Source: Vandiemenella viatica | Taxonomy: Eukaryota > Arthropoda > Insecta > Orthoptera > Morabidae | NCBI GenBank assembly: GCA_031002005.1 | Contig: CM061919.1 | Location: 221,152,739-221,216,738 of the forward strand | Direction: 5' to 3' | DNA: 64,000 bases | Shown: positions 22,345-33,900 of the stretch, one piece after another | Layout of the letters: the number at the start of each line of letters is the position of its first letter | Position numbering within the stretch: the stretch's first letter is position 1 | Position numbers and translations under genes: made by a program | The notes under the pieces: model-generated | The model's database searches: none | Told to the model about the DNA's origin: nothing | Seen by the model: the letters and a program-made list of their open reading frames with translations, nothing else

Positions 22345-23254
22345 ATAATACATTCGTTAAGTTTCTTTATCGTAGTATTTCATAGTAAAAAAAACATCGA
22401 CGGCTCAAAAAACGTGGAAATGCTATTCAGTAACATGTTGCCAATGGAAACAACATAAATTTAAAAAAACTTAAAAAAACTTAAATTATTCATGGTCTCT
22501 GTTGTAACCATGAATACCAATTGTTATTACGGCCTAGGCTACATTTCAATTTAATTAAAACTTTCGCTTATGTTGTTTCTTGACCAAAGTTTATACATTA
22601 AGATTTATTTTCTTTTTATTGACCACTTTCGTTCATGTTCGCTGTACGTAAGTTATCGGGTTGTTTAAAGAGGACATCAGACCAAATGTTACCGAATCGA
22701 GTTTTCGGGTAATTCATTTTTCGGAATTGCTCAACTGTTTAATAATCTGGAATCTGTACTAAGTTCTGTGGCCGTTACAGACCAAAGATCACTTTATTAA
22801 TGTCGAGCCTCAATAAAAAAAATAAAAAATACGTCATGCTTTCGAAGCAAACACAATTCTTCAGATTTTACAGAGTGAACTTTGAGGGTCAAATAAGTCA
22901 AGTTGGTATTTCAGCAAGTTTGAGTCTACGACCTTTGAAACAATTGTACGATGGCGCGATCGTCTCTTTCTGTTTAATACTTACGTGTATTAATACTTCT
23001 GAGTTTTTCAAGCTCAAGGGATTTTATACATCCCACGGGTGAAACACAGGTCAAGTTCGTATTTGGTTAGATCAGGTAAACCTGTCATAATCTTTGACCC
23101 TGAAAACTGGAACTATTCTAGACCCGTGATTATATGCAAAAAACGTTCACGGGCTTACGCTAGAGTTATATAATAAGCTTGAAACTGGAGAAAACTGAAC
23201 AGTGTGGGCTGGTCAGGATTTGTAGCTGGTAATTTATCATGGGATGAAGATACA
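22345..23254. other. Unassigned AT-rich interval
   Basis: No feature recognised. A GGCCTAGGCTACATTTCAA phrase at about 22532 recalls the arms at 62.8-63.1 kb. Confidence 0.45.
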
Positions 23255-24235
23255 GTAAGTGCCAAGAAGAGTCAACTTATTAGGTACGCAGATTAAAAAC
23301 TAAAGGTTGTTTATTATTATAGGGTTGGGATGGAATTATTTTCTGTAGTCCTTAAGTGAAAATACCTCGGCATAGCATTTGAGCGGGGCACATTTGGCAG
23401 GTGGTAAGAAAATGTTTCAAAATACTTCATTTATAGAAGAGGGTGTTGAGAGGATTTACCAGAGAAGTGAGAAAATTTGGTTACAAAACTGCGCTGTGAG
23501 CATTGCTTCAATATGGTCGTGTAGTATGGGACCCACATATTGGGTATCAAATATAGGAGTTGGAAGGGATGCAAAGGAGTACATCAATATTTGTCTGTTA
23601 AAATTGCCGCAGAACACAACTTGTATGATAAAGGAGCCAGAATGGTACTACCGAGCGTGGTGGGTGAACGGTTAACGTTCAGGCCTCGCATTCGGGAGGA
23701 CGCAGGTTCGAATCCCCATCCAGGCATCCAGATCTGGGTTTTCCATGGTTTCCCCAAATCACTCCAGGCGAATGCCGGGATGCTTCCTTCAAAAAGCCAT
23801 GGCTGAATTTCTTCCCGTTCCTCGTCCCCAGTCCCATCCCGCCTCTAATGACCTTAGCCGTCGACGAGGCGTAAAGCAGTAAGTATAAAAAAAATATAAA
23901 AAAAGTAGAATGGTACTCAATGGAAGATAGGAGGGGCGTGAAGAGAATGCTGGGAATGTACAAGGTGTATATTGGCGGAATGATGTTGCTGGAAGAATTA
24001 AGAGTAGTTCATGAAAGGAAAAGATTATCATGACCACAAGTTGGCATTAAATTCGATTTCAGTTATGTTCTTATTTTAGGTAAAGGAGTCTGGATTATCA
24101 TAAACTATTCACTATAAACACTGAAAGAGTTCATAAAATGGAAAAGTAGGCGCGCACAAGAAAGGGGAAAATTAGGTGTGTAGGTATATTACCACCGAAG
24201 CATGCGTCCATCGGAATTAAATCAAATTAAAAAGT
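23255..24235 (+). pseudogene. CR1/Jockey-group LINE 3' half, split by a SINE
   Basis: Post-RT region and 3' end of the same LINE family as 4.5-8.9 kb. Readable pieces are KYLGIAFE (~23365), VWDPHIGYQI (~23525) and EGMQR (~23560). The reading is broken by a SINE at 23650 and resumes at 23907 with a repeat of the duplicated target. The last ORF residues and a 3' UTR with ATTACCACCGAAGCATGCG follow to about 24235. Frames are broken throughout. The same UTR phrase occurs at 47223 and, inverted, at 30580. Confidence 0.8.
23650..23906 (+). mobile_element. tRNA-derived SINE, family 1 (best copy)
   Basis: Plus-strand copy. The head GAGCGTGGTGGGTGAACGGT acts as box A. Box B is GGTTCGAATCC near 23705-23715. 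The body runs through GGTTTTCCATGG and GGGATGCTTCC, and the tail is A-rich. A perfect 11-bp target duplication AGAATGGTACT lies at 23639-23649 and 23907-23917. The insertion is inside a LINE, so it is younger than that LINE. This copy defines the orientation and structure of the family. Confidence 0.93.
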
Positions 24236-25650
24236 AATCAAATACCTCTTTTCTAACTGAGTTTTGACAAAGAACTGTCACTATATGCTACAGAGCAATT
24301 GAAATTGAACGTCAAAAAGCAATAGAAGCTTATACATATTTATCTCGCTGCACTTAAGAATAATTTAAAAATATGACGACTCCTGTGGATAAACTGTTGG
24401 CATCGTAACATACCTACCTGTAAGATAATTTTATTGCCTTTGTCTGTAGAGCTGGGCATAACTTTAGAATAAAAAGTAATAAACAAATTAATCTTGTCTT
24501 ATGCATACATTTTTAGCGTTTTTTCGACTTTCAATTAGTAAATATATTTTTATTTATTTTTTAATTTTATAGACTTTTTAATTAAACTCATAAAAATAAA
24601 TCTTTCTGGATATTAAATTAACAACGCAATTTGTAGCTATGATTAACCCCTTGTACGCAACCAATGAAATTACTTGGTTGAGTAAGAACGATATTTAATT
24701 TGTTATCTCTTTAATTCATTGAAAAATAACTTTTTTCCAGCATGTATTACGAATGTTTGTTTGGTGCCATAGTTATTGATTTTGTGATTTTCTAAGGCTT
24801 ATAACACATGCGAAAAGGCTTATGGGAAATGCCTACGAGAAACGACTATCCAGAAAATTTATTCTCATCCCTGCAGCGTCATCTACGAAGAAGGCGTCAG
24901 GTTCTTCACTCCGTGCCATTTGACCCGCAATTAAGTCAGTTAATTGCATCTTAGAAAAGGAATGTCAATCAAATCTGAAATAATGAAACGTAAAGCAGGC
25001 AATGAATCGAAAGAAACACGGCATTAGTACCCTCAATTATAAAAGACATCAAATTGACAAGGTACCGATAAATAAACTCTCTTAAAATTATAATGCTGCT
25101 TAATTTGCTTTAAGCGCTTAAAATGCAAGAAGATTGAAACTAATAACGCGTTTGACGTTTCTTACCGACGGGCAGAGATCTATGACAACTGTAATAATTT
25201 CTTACCATGCTAGGTAACACAATGGCTGAGTTGCAAGATTGACGATCTACACCACCCTTATTTAGTTTCACTCTGTCATCGACATTTCTGTTCAAATAGA
25301 TTTCCTAAGTTGATAAATAGAAATGTGGTAATTATTCCTTAGCACCGGGCGTGTAAAGTGTCGTTCCTTTTTCTTTATAATAACGTACTTTAATAGGTTC
25401 GTAACTCTTGACAGTGCAGATGCGTGTGAAAACCAGGAACGGCCTCCTCTTGCTGTTCAACAATCATTTGAATCATTTGTTGGTTTTGTATTTCTTTGCT
25501 TTCAACTACTATTCAGATGTAGTCTCTGTTGTGTAATTTGAAGGAGGTCCTGAAATCCTGTGAAACAATCAGAAATTATATTTCCACAATCACTGCTAAC
25601 CCGACACACAGCAACATAAAATCAAGTGCCAATGTCCAATCTAAGTTCAC
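24236..25650. other. Unassigned AT-rich interval
   Basis: Read on both strands; no conserved coding phrase, tRNA-like head or paired terminal repeat was recognised. Confidence 0.5.
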
Positions 25651-25655
25651 CACTG

Positions 25656-26844
25656 CACACAGGGGTATTTGACACAAAAAGACGATCGAAAGTCAAAAAA
25701 TAAAAAATTTAAGCAAATTCCAAGAACCCGTATCGACCTGACTCGAGGAAAATGTCTATAGAATAACAATCAGCAATGTTTTTTTAGATGAGCTTCATTC
25801 CCCACCTCGTGAACAGTCATCTTCTGAGCACATTTGAAGACCCATGTACTGTTACCAAGCAAATACAAGAAAATTATAAGTAATACCAATTTAATTTGTG
25901 AGTGATGTTAAGTGAGTAGTGGTGATTTTAATCATGGATATTGTTCAACCAGGTACCTAGAATTGAAATAATAGTAACATAAATCCAAAGGTATCACACA
26001 ACTTTATTTCTGTACATTTTTGTAAGCCGACTCATTTTGTACTGATTTTTTTATTGCTAAAAGTATTAAAGAGTGATTTTGTTATATTTCCGGACCTTTC
26101 CCGAGTCTGATTTCTTGTATGGTATTAGTTTAGTGTATCATCTTGGTGTTTCATTAAAAATTAGGTGCCAAAAAGTGCCAAACGCCGATTTATTCGAAAA
26201 ATTCTAGATTATTTACAATGAAACAAACTTACTTCTTTTTAAGATGTACTGTACACTGAACTGCAGTCGTGGCATCCAATGTCACCTATACACGAAGTAT
26301 TCATTGAGGGCCCACTTATAATAGAGTATACACTTTTGCCTATAGGCACTCTGTCAGAAGCAGCAGCAGAAGCTAGAAACAAATGTTCTCAACGTTTTAG
26401 TGAGAGACACTTCAGAAAACTTAGTTGGGTTTAGTGCAACAGAGATGTCATTAATAGGCTTTCATTAACTTAGGATCCGTATTTGAGCTGCATCAGGCAC
26501 AAAACCCCCAATACATCTAAATCATTCAATCCAGAAACTATTAAAATATTACTTTAATGGGACCCGAGTACTCAAGAAGAGAACGAGCCATAAGGCGATG
26601 GTTCCGACGACGAAGGATGGGACGGTTCGTCAGAATGATATTTTGGTGTACATGTGTGATTATTGTTTAGGTATTTTGTAAATATTCGCCTAATATGTTA
26701 TAAAGTGTATGAACACAGTACGTGTTCTTTATTATTACTCCCACTTCACAGTTATAAGTTCTAACACACAAAAGAAGCGAAACAAAAATCCAAATTACGT
26801 AGAAATAATTTTGATCGACTTTTTGTGTCAAATACCCCTGTGTG
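25656..26844 (+). mobile_element. Transib-like DNA transposon, 1.19 kb
   Basis: The left end begins CACACAGGGGTATTTGACAC. The right end is the same on the opposite strand, and the two agree over the first 32 bases except one. A perfect 5-bp direct repeat CACTG flanks it at 25651-25655 and 26845-26849. Five-base GC-rich target duplications and CAC-starting ends are Transib traits. Inside is a C-terminal transposase relic (26276-26560). At 1.2 kb it is far shorter than an autonomous Transib (about 3 kb), so most of the catalytic core has been deleted. Confidence 0.85.
26276..26560 (+). pseudogene. Transib transposase C-terminal relic (RAG1-core-like)
   Basis: A plus-strand frame reads MSPIHEVFIEGPLIIEYTLL and continues into LPIGTLSEAAAEARNK and RHFRKLS before a stop at about 26432. 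A decayed continuation has a D-P-Y phrase near 26477 and a KSFNPET phrase near 26520. The E-A-R-N-K helix with following basic residues is what I remember as the last conserved block of Transib transposases. It aligns with the RAG1 region holding the third catalytic acidic residue. The other catalytic residues are missing. Relic only; the family call rests on memory of the motif plus the element ends. Confidence 0.72.
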
Positions 26845-26849
26845 CACTG

Positions 26850-28370
26850 GCTGGTACGTTCGACCAGCCTAAGTCCTGTTTGGTTTGCAGACGTGTTTCT
26901 CCTATGACATATTCACTAAGTCCTCGCGCCGTTGACTAGAAGTTTTATGTCTGCTTCTTAGGATAAGTGATTGCGTCTCTCGGTATCTCTCATGTATCTC
27001 TGCTCATATACTGATCACAGATGTGTTGAGAACAGGGCCAGAGGCCGCCACAGTTGTTGGCTGGTGGAGCCTCTGCTGGATGTCACAGCTGTCTACTAAC
27101 AGCGCCAATTTTGTCGTATCTGAATGGGCATTTCAAATCTGCTATTACTATATAGCACTCTAGATGAATTCGTGCACACGTGTTAACGTATTTGAAACAT
27201 ATATAAATCTATACGTGTATTACATCGTCGTTTCATAATCTTAATAATTCCTAAATTCACGAAATATATAAGCCGATAAAAATATGCAATCTTTAAAACG
27301 TCCGTGGCAAATTTCACTTCCGTTATTTTCTACAACAGACTCACATCGTTTCGTCACTGCTAGCTCTGATGGCCTCGACGATGATGAGTCTGAAACCAAA
27401 CATCTTCGTGATTTGTTAAGTTGCGACATGACAGCGTCGAAAGACAACCCGATACTTGGCAACAAGGATACGATGTAAAGATGTAAGGAGAAAAAATTCG
27501 TGAAAATAAGAACATGCTAAAAAAATAGTGATCTCAAAAAACACAAAGATGTACAGTCCTCAGCTGTACGCGAAAACAAAAAATTCACAAAACATTTAAC
27601 TAAGGGCTTGGTGTAATTTACATCTAAAATGAAATTTTCTGCATTCATCGCCGAGAAAGGAGCCAAAAATCATAAGCTTTTACTTTTGAGAGAACTATTC
27701 TGCAGCTCAACGAAAACATACCTGTAAGAAAGAAAGAAACCTCGTACTCTAACGTCTTTTTTTATTGAAGTGAAACATCAATACCCACACTAGAAACTTA
27801 AAAAATTGATAACTGAAACGGATGAGATGACGTCAACGCTCGATCAAAAATGTTACACAACAAAGGAAGGGAATAGACGATACCAATCTGGAAATATTGT
27901 TCATTGTTTTTTATATTTCTTATAAAAAAAAACTTTTATCTGCGTTATCGATGAATTTAACATACATAATTTTTTCCAATTGTAGACTGATGACGACTGA
28001 TGCAACAGGAATAAGAATGATCGCAGCCCATCAAATAAAAATGAATTTTTACTAAATTACTATTTAATTATTTATTTACAAAATTTTACATCAATAAAAA
28101 TATTTAAAAAATCTGTGCATGTATGGCTGTTTAAAAGAATAATGATAGCTTACGTTTTTTTCCCCTAGTTAGGACCAATAAGGACCAGGTTAACACCAAC
28201 TTCCTGATTACTCTGGCATTTCGGTGCAAATCATGATAACGGGACAGGGATGGAGGGGGGCTTCAAGCCCCACCTGGCTCGAAACAGACTTGGTAGGTCT
28301 GGATCATTTAACCGCAGGGTAGGAATGTTTGTGTTGACCTCTGTCCGCGGAAAGTGTAAGTTTTGCTCTG
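26850..28370. other. Unassigned interval
   Basis: No recognised gene. The paired frames at 27241-27478 overlap each other in opposite strands without domain signatures. Confidence 0.45.
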
Positions 28371-28379
28371 TATGTTAAG

Positions 28380-28863
28380 GCAGGGTTACCAGAATTTTTT
28401 CTCCAAATCCAAGGACGCTTCACAACTTTTTAAACAAAATCCAGGGACGCTTTCGGTATTTGTCCTAATTACGAGTTGTACTTTTATAAGTTATATGATT
28501 AAAGGTTAGGTTAACTTAGAAGCCACATATTGCTTATATTTCGTATTTTAAATGAGGATCACAGACAGCCATGTTGCACACAGCAAGGAGACTTGATTTC
28601 CCAAAGCTGTTGTGTACAAGACGCAGTATACTTGTAATTTTCTTTTATTCCTAGGCACGTACAAGGAAAGAAGTGCCCTTCATATCTCTTGCTTTAAACT
28701 AATGCGTTAGTAAATCAGGGCTTTTAAAGATCTCTCGCTTGATTAAAAAAAAATCTGAGGACAATAGTAAAAATCCGGGGGCATTGCGGGGACGAAATCT
28801 GTCCTGGGACAGAGAGCTAAATACGGGGACTGTCCCCGGCAAACGGGAACGTCTGGTTACCCT
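28380..28863. mobile_element. hAT-type MITE, 484 bp
   Basis: The left end reads CAGGGTTACCAGA (28381) and the right end, complemented, AGGGTAACCAGACG. A perfect 8-bp direct repeat ATGTTAAG lies at 28372-28379 and 28864-28871. No transposase is present. Subterminal GGGGAC/GTCCCC phrases near the right end can form additional hairpins. Confidence 0.82.
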
Positions 28864-28904
28864 ATGTTAAGATCCGTTCCCACGTATGGTGTGCCAGAAC
28901 GCGC

Positions 28905-28985
28905 CTTTCATCTTTTACCGCCTGGTGGTGGGTCGAGACGCGCCGTCCCTGCTAACATATGCGGCAAAGATGAAAGACGTCCGTT
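28905..28985. repeat. Imperfect palindrome
   Basis: CTTTCATCTTTTACCGC at about 28912-28928 is complementary to GCGGCAAAGATGAAAG at about 28961-28976, with one unpaired base, around a GC-rich loop. Possibly the centre of a small foldback repeat; no target duplication found. Confidence 0.5.
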
Positions 28986-29040
28986 ACCACGCGCCGCGGA
29001 ACGCGGCTTTAGGTGTACTTTCGTTTGTGACGTGTAGTTT

Positions 29041-29195
29041 ATGAGGCGGAGATTGAGGACCATCCCAGCATTTCAGTCGCACAGATAATTGCGGGAAACC
29101 GCCTAAAAACCGCATTAAGGAGGACCGGAACTCGAATACCGGGATTCGAACCTGGTCCCGCTGCACTCCACCGACCCAGTGTGGGGGCGCCTTAA
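29041..29195 (-). mobile_element. tRNA-derived SINE, family 4 fragment
   Basis: Contains the GGGAAACCGCCTAAAAACCG phrase known to me from locust-type SINEs, and a minus-strand box B complement GGGATTCGAACCTGG at about 29141-29155. It ends at the junction with a family 1 SINE. Confidence 0.65.
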
Positions 29196-29201
29196 CGCAT
29201 G

Positions 29202-29445
29202 CTTTTTTTTTTACTAATGGCTTTACAACTAGTCGACGTCGAGGTCATTAAAGGCGGGAAAGGACTGGGGACATGGAACGGGAAGGATTTCAGCCATGGC
29301 ATTTTGAAGGAAGCATCCCGACATTCGCCTGGAGTGATTTGGGGAAACCATGGAAAACACCAAATCTGGATGCCCGGGCGGGTATTCGAACCGCCATCCT
29401 CCCGAATGCGAGACCAGAGTGCTAACCGCTCACCCACCACGCTCA
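29202..29445 (-). mobile_element. tRNA-derived SINE, family 1
   Basis: Minus-strand copy with its T-run at 29202-29212 and box B complement GTATTCGAACCGCC near 29382-29395. Target duplication uncertain (TTAACG lies near both ends). It abuts the family 4 fragment on its left. Confidence 0.85.
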
Positions 29446-29527
29446 GTTTAACGAAAGCAGCCACACTGACGGGTATCTTGTGTTTCAATATTCGTTATAC
29501 CTAAAGAAGTCCAAGCACACAGTTTTT

Positions 29528-29854
29528 TTTATTATTTTTTTTTATTGGCCTTTGGTCGTGCCGACCATACAGCCATCTTCTGGTCTTACAATCCTTATAT
29601 ACATTTGAGGCTTGTTATCTTTACTTCCTTTTACAACGTGATGCTAAAGCTACACAAATCTTTGTAAGTTGACACATGTCTGTAGTTGTCATTAACATTT
29701 ATATGATGTTTAACTATAATTATTAACTACACGGCTCTTAATTATATTACTCTAAATATCTATGTTAATGCAGTTTGAACTTTTATATATAATAAGAAAT
29801 ATACTTCCTCTCTTATTGTTATATTTAATACAGTTTTGACATTTTAAACAAGGT
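29528..29854 (-). mobile_element. Retroposon insertion with 15-bp target duplication
   Basis: Bounded by a perfect direct repeat AAGCACACAGTTTTT at 29513-29527 and 29855-29869. The left side is T-rich (the tail on the minus strand). The first bases after the tail, GGCCTTTGGTCGTGCCGACC and CATACAGCC, match the tail region of the family 2 SINE at 37.1 kb. The head with box A/B is absent, so this is probably a 5'-truncated relative of that SINE or of its partner LINE. Confidence 0.82.
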
Positions 29855-30081
29855 AAGCACACAGTTTTTGATCTAACGACTTGGTGACAGTGATGCTATT
29901 GGAGACGGTCGATAAAGAACGGAAATAAAATTGTACATGGCCCTTTGGATAAACCGTCACTGTGTGATTTTGACAATCCATGGAAAACTGGCATTTGTAT
30001 TACCGGAGCGGGGATAGGTCGCAAGTCTTTCCTCAAGCCATATCTGAACTACGCACTTTACCTTGCGTTAATCACCTCACG

Positions 30082-30477
30082 CACAAATAACGATATAGTC
30101 AACACGACCCAACAGAGCGCATGGACAAACCATAGGCTCAAGGAAAACAAAATCAACTGCCGGAGAAGACAAAAGGGAGAAGAAACAAGAAATATACAAG
30201 AAGCACCTTCTACTAGAGACCCACAAACGGACACACAAACACACGAAGATCAAATCTCAACAAAGAAAACTACTGGTGAAACAAAGTTTGTAAAGCAAGA
30301 CGAAGGTGACAATATTGTAAATTGGTAATTCATGTAAAGTAAGGTAAACATACTATCTAATATAACCATTGTATGGAAAATCAATTAACAAGACCAAATG
30401 TATAATATAAGTTGGTGAAATGGTCGATTGACCAGAAACCAATATTAAATAAAAAATAATAATAATAATAATAATAA
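30082..30477 (+). mobile_element. Retroposon 3' end with (AAT)n tail
   Basis: A 13-bp direct repeat TAATCACCTCACG at 30069-30081 and 30478-30490 brackets this piece, which ends in about eight AAT units. It is therefore a retroposed fragment, probably a LINE 3' end. An open frame at 29945-30328 crosses the left junction, so its N-terminal third is target sequence and its hydrophilic Lys/Glu/Thr-rich remainder lies in the insert. I do not recognise the protein. Confidence 0.72.
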
Positions 30478-30552
30478 TAATCACCTCACGACCTCTGGAT
30501 TTTGATTTAAACATGGGAGGAGTTTCGAATTTATCAGCTATTTAAAGTATAG

Positions 30553-31365
30553 TTTAATTTAATTTAATTGAGGTGGGGCACTCACTCCAGTGGCAATTAC
30601 CACAGTCTTCGAATTACCCTTTTTTTATTATCTTATGTAATTTGAGTGTTGGATTCCTCCCCCATATACTTTCGCTATTTACGAATTTTAATTTGAAATT
30701 TCTTCATCGTTTTTGGTAAATTACTCATCACTTCACTTGGTAACTTGTTCCAATCCCTGACACCCTTACTCGCAAAAGAAAGTTTTCCCACTCCCTTATG
30801 CTTGAAATCGAGTGCCAGCTTGTGGCCTTGGTTGTCTTTCTTCTTCCAGTCACTTTGCCTTATTCTTCGACAAATATCCCTCCAAGTCTCATCGTCTACC
30901 TATGCCTTGTACATTGCCCGCACTCTCTTCACCCTCCTCCTGTCTTCCAATGACTCCCATTCTAGTTCCTTTATCATATCACTTAATGAGTGGGCCTTGC
31001 GATAATTTCCACAGACAAATCTAGTTGCTCTTCTTTGCACGCCATCCAACTCCTGTATTTGATACCCAAAATGTGGGTCTCAAACTACACCACTATATTC
31101 ATCCAATAGTCTGACCAAAGTTTTGTAACCCAGTTCCTTAACTTCTCTTGTACATCCTCTCATCAGCTTCTCCAGTAAATGAAGGATTTTGTATCCTTTT
31201 CCTACCATCTGTCCAATATGCTCTGCCCATTTGAGTCGATTATTAAATGTTATGCCAAGATATTTAGACTTCAAGCAATTCTAACCCCACTGTATAATCA
31301 TAAACAAGGTTTAATTTTTTTATCTGTGTACATAATAAACTTATGCTTCTTGGCGTTTGAATAGA
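30553..31365 (-). pseudogene. CR1/Jockey-group LINE 3' region, minus strand
   Basis: On the minus strand, from right to left: KSKYLGITFNNRLKWAEHI, GYKILHLLEKLMRG, VWDPHFGYQIQELDGVQRRA, then a RR-rich phrase, LPSEVM and NLPKTMKKF. A 3' UTR follows, with AATTGCCACTGGAGTG and a repeated AATTA tail near 30553. This is the most readable copy of the family's C-terminal region in the window. It carries at least two stops or frameshifts (near 31080 and 30905). The RT palm lies beyond its 5' end, so it is 5'-truncated. Confidence 0.85.
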
Positions 31366-31912
31366 CGGAGATGAGTATTTCTAACGGTTTCCAGAGAAGT
31401 GTGTTCGTTGACACTGCTGAGTCTTACCACAGTCACGCTGGGTGTGGCAGCGACAGACTTACTGTGTGCTCGGTGCAAGTTAATGCTAATTGCGAGAACT
31501 TACAAGTCCACCACTGTTCCGCGTACGGTAGGCTCTCCAACATTTCTGCACTCGCGAAGTCAGTCATAAGAATTGTTCAAAAAATGTGTATACATGTTCC
31601 GGTGATCTGTCACGCAGTAAAACACTCTCTCAAAATAACTGAAACATTTTAAATATAACTGTATGCCAATAAAAACAAGAAATTCGTATCAGAGTGCGAT
31701 CTCTTAGTTTTTTTTTTTATATCTAAATAAGTATTCACAAGATTCGTTACTGATCACTAAAACCAGTTTTCAAACAAGAACTAGGTTTCTATGTAATTGT
31801 CGGTTTTGATATTCAGATATGTTAAACCTCTATTGTGAAGGGGAAAAAGTTCCCGCAGACAAATTTGCCTCCACCCTGCCTTGACAAAGCAGTGTGCTTG
31901 GAAGACAGGAGA
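31366..31912. other. Unassigned interval
   Basis: The open frame 31371-31652 has a few Cys and Ser residues but no recognisable domain. Nothing else supported. Confidence 0.4.
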
Positions 31913-31920
31913 GGGAGGGG

Positions 31921-32115
31921 CAGGGCCGGCGTTAGGGGGGGGGGGGTAAGCGGGTCAAATGTACCCGGGCCCCGCCGGCTGAGGGGGGCCCCGATCACCG
32001 ATTGTAGATTGTAGGGGTCCTCAGGGCGGAAGCCAAGAATCCCGCCAGTTTGTAGAGCTAAAAAAAAAAGGTCGCCCATTTTACCCCAGGCCCGAAATTC
32101 CTAGCGCCGGCCATG
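31921..32115. mobile_element. hAT-type MITE, 195 bp
   Basis: The left end is CAGGGCCGGCGTTAG and the right end, complemented, CATGGCCGGCGCTAG. A perfect 8-bp duplication GGGAGGGG lies at 31913-31920 and 32116-32123. The interior is GC-rich with G and A homopolymers. The CAGGGCCGG terminus with 8-bp duplication is a classic hAT MITE form. Confidence 0.88.
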
Positions 32116-32639
32116 GGGAGGGGGACGGAGGAGCGGAACAATATGACCTTGAACCGACAGTTGAGGGTGAACAGAATATAGTTTAAATAACTACACCAAT
32201 ATTTCTCGTATGCTAGTACAAAATCTTTTAAGTCGAGCGATGTTAAAAGTGTAGCAGTACAAGGAGACTGCTTTTATGAAGCTATCTATGAAGTGATCGA
32301 TCTCCATCTTGATCAAGCATAAGGTGGGTAATATCATCTACTGCCCCACAAGGACTGTTAGAAGTGCCTGAGGCATGCATGAAAGTAATGCTTGAAGCAG
32401 TCATGGCTGAATTCTGGTCTCGCAATACGGGTGCTTAGTCTGCTATGACATCGATGGATCTCAGACCATGGATGGCAAGAAATCTACGGGTGTATGCGTC
32501 CTTAGTGTTTACTTTTCGCTGCTAGCCAACTCTTCCATGTTGTGTTCCACTTGATCTACATGTTTCATTTGACTCGCACAACTAAGTCTGGTAATGGAAT
32601 TGTTTTAATGTCTGTTCCACCACTGCGGGTAGATTGCTT

Positions 32640-32960
32640 AACACATCGATCCACCACCTCATTTCCCTTGATTTTTCAATGTGTTTGACCCCACTTAAAT
32701 TCCACAGCTTTTCTCTGGCGTTTTAATTTTTTTGAGCCACGCTCAAGATTTCATATACTCTTAGGTCACTATGCACTTTCCTATGTTGGCTTTCTGTATT
32801 GGTCAATGCAGACCTTGAGTCATATAAAATCACACGGATTTTTGGGAGAAGTCTTGGCGTATTTGAGTGCTTCTACGATGCTCTTTAGTTCTGTCGTGAT
32901 AGTCGAAGATTCTGCTGGTAGTTGAGGCCTTTTGGTGACCAGATTTTGGGATAAGGAGCA
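32640..32960 (-). pseudogene. LINE RNase H domain relic (R1/Jockey type)
   Basis: On the minus strand, a frame near 32940-32860 gives ESSTITTELKSIVEALKYAK. This is the RNase H helix carrying the catalytic Glu. Downstream, a shifted frame has the degenerate equivalent of the TDSRSAL strand and loop. This points to a Jockey/R1-group element with RNase H. Surrounding sequence (32330-32640) may be more of the same element but is unreadable. Confidence 0.65.
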
Positions 32961-32964
32961 CAAC

Positions 32965-33898
32965 TTAAATCAATTAATCTTTCCTATTAAGATCTGTTTG
33001 ATTATTTTTTCAATCAGACATCCCGTAACGTACACCTGTGGATTGTTATTCAATACTCTTTTGGTAAAACACTGATGCTTCAGCTTCAGATGGAATGTAA
33101 ACACATTCGAATCTTCGTGGAGAAAATGGTCGGAAGTACCGGTGAGGCATCAGATTTTTTTTTTTTCACAAATGATATTGTTCCAGAGACCAACCCTCTC
33201 AATTAACAAAGAAATTTGTATTAGTGAAAGGAGATGTGTTATTTGTTCTGAGTGATTATCAGAACAATTTACACTAAACACTGAAACGAGATGATGGAAA
33301 AGTAAGCATTTGTTGAGCACGATTGCAGTCAACTTTGAAAAATATTCCCAATAATAAGGTAAACGACTCGTAGAATGTTTAGAACTGTATTAAAGCACTA
33401 CGATGCATAGTCAAATTTCTGTACTTTATCAGAGAAACTGCTTATGTGTATTACTTAAAATATTCTACTTTATTTATTTCCTGCTTTGAAAAATATTAAA
33501 AAACCGCATTTATGAAAGTTGTCTGGAGAGTTTATGAACTTTACGACTTTAAGCTAAGGGAGTACCGGTGTATGAATCTGATAAAGCTAGTATTTTTCTA
33601 TCTCAGAAAGTCTTCTGTATCTACTATCTTCTGCAAGCACATTGTGACATGTTTCCCCAAAACTCACACTTGTGACAACGGCGAGAAGGAACCTGATTTC
33701 CTTCTTATGTTCCCGCTTGAAGCGTCGAGATGTGGCAGTAAGTAAAAATGTTGTTAGGGTTCCTTTCAACTAAACAATCGAAGCGCCCTTCCCTCACCCA
33801 CCAACCGCAGGTCGTTTCTCTTGACTGTACAGTAAAGCCAGTAGTGAATTTGTTTTAAATAAATGATGTGCTTATCATTTACAGCGTGAGTTAATAAA
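32965..33898. other. Unassigned interval
   Basis: No recognised coding or repeat features apart from a short T run at 33154-33166. Confidence 0.45.
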
Positions 33899-33900
33899 TA

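Noticed and set aside
29945..30328. 127-residue hydrophilic protein
   Set aside because: The frame crosses a retroposon junction defined by a 13-bp target duplication, so it is a chance fusion.
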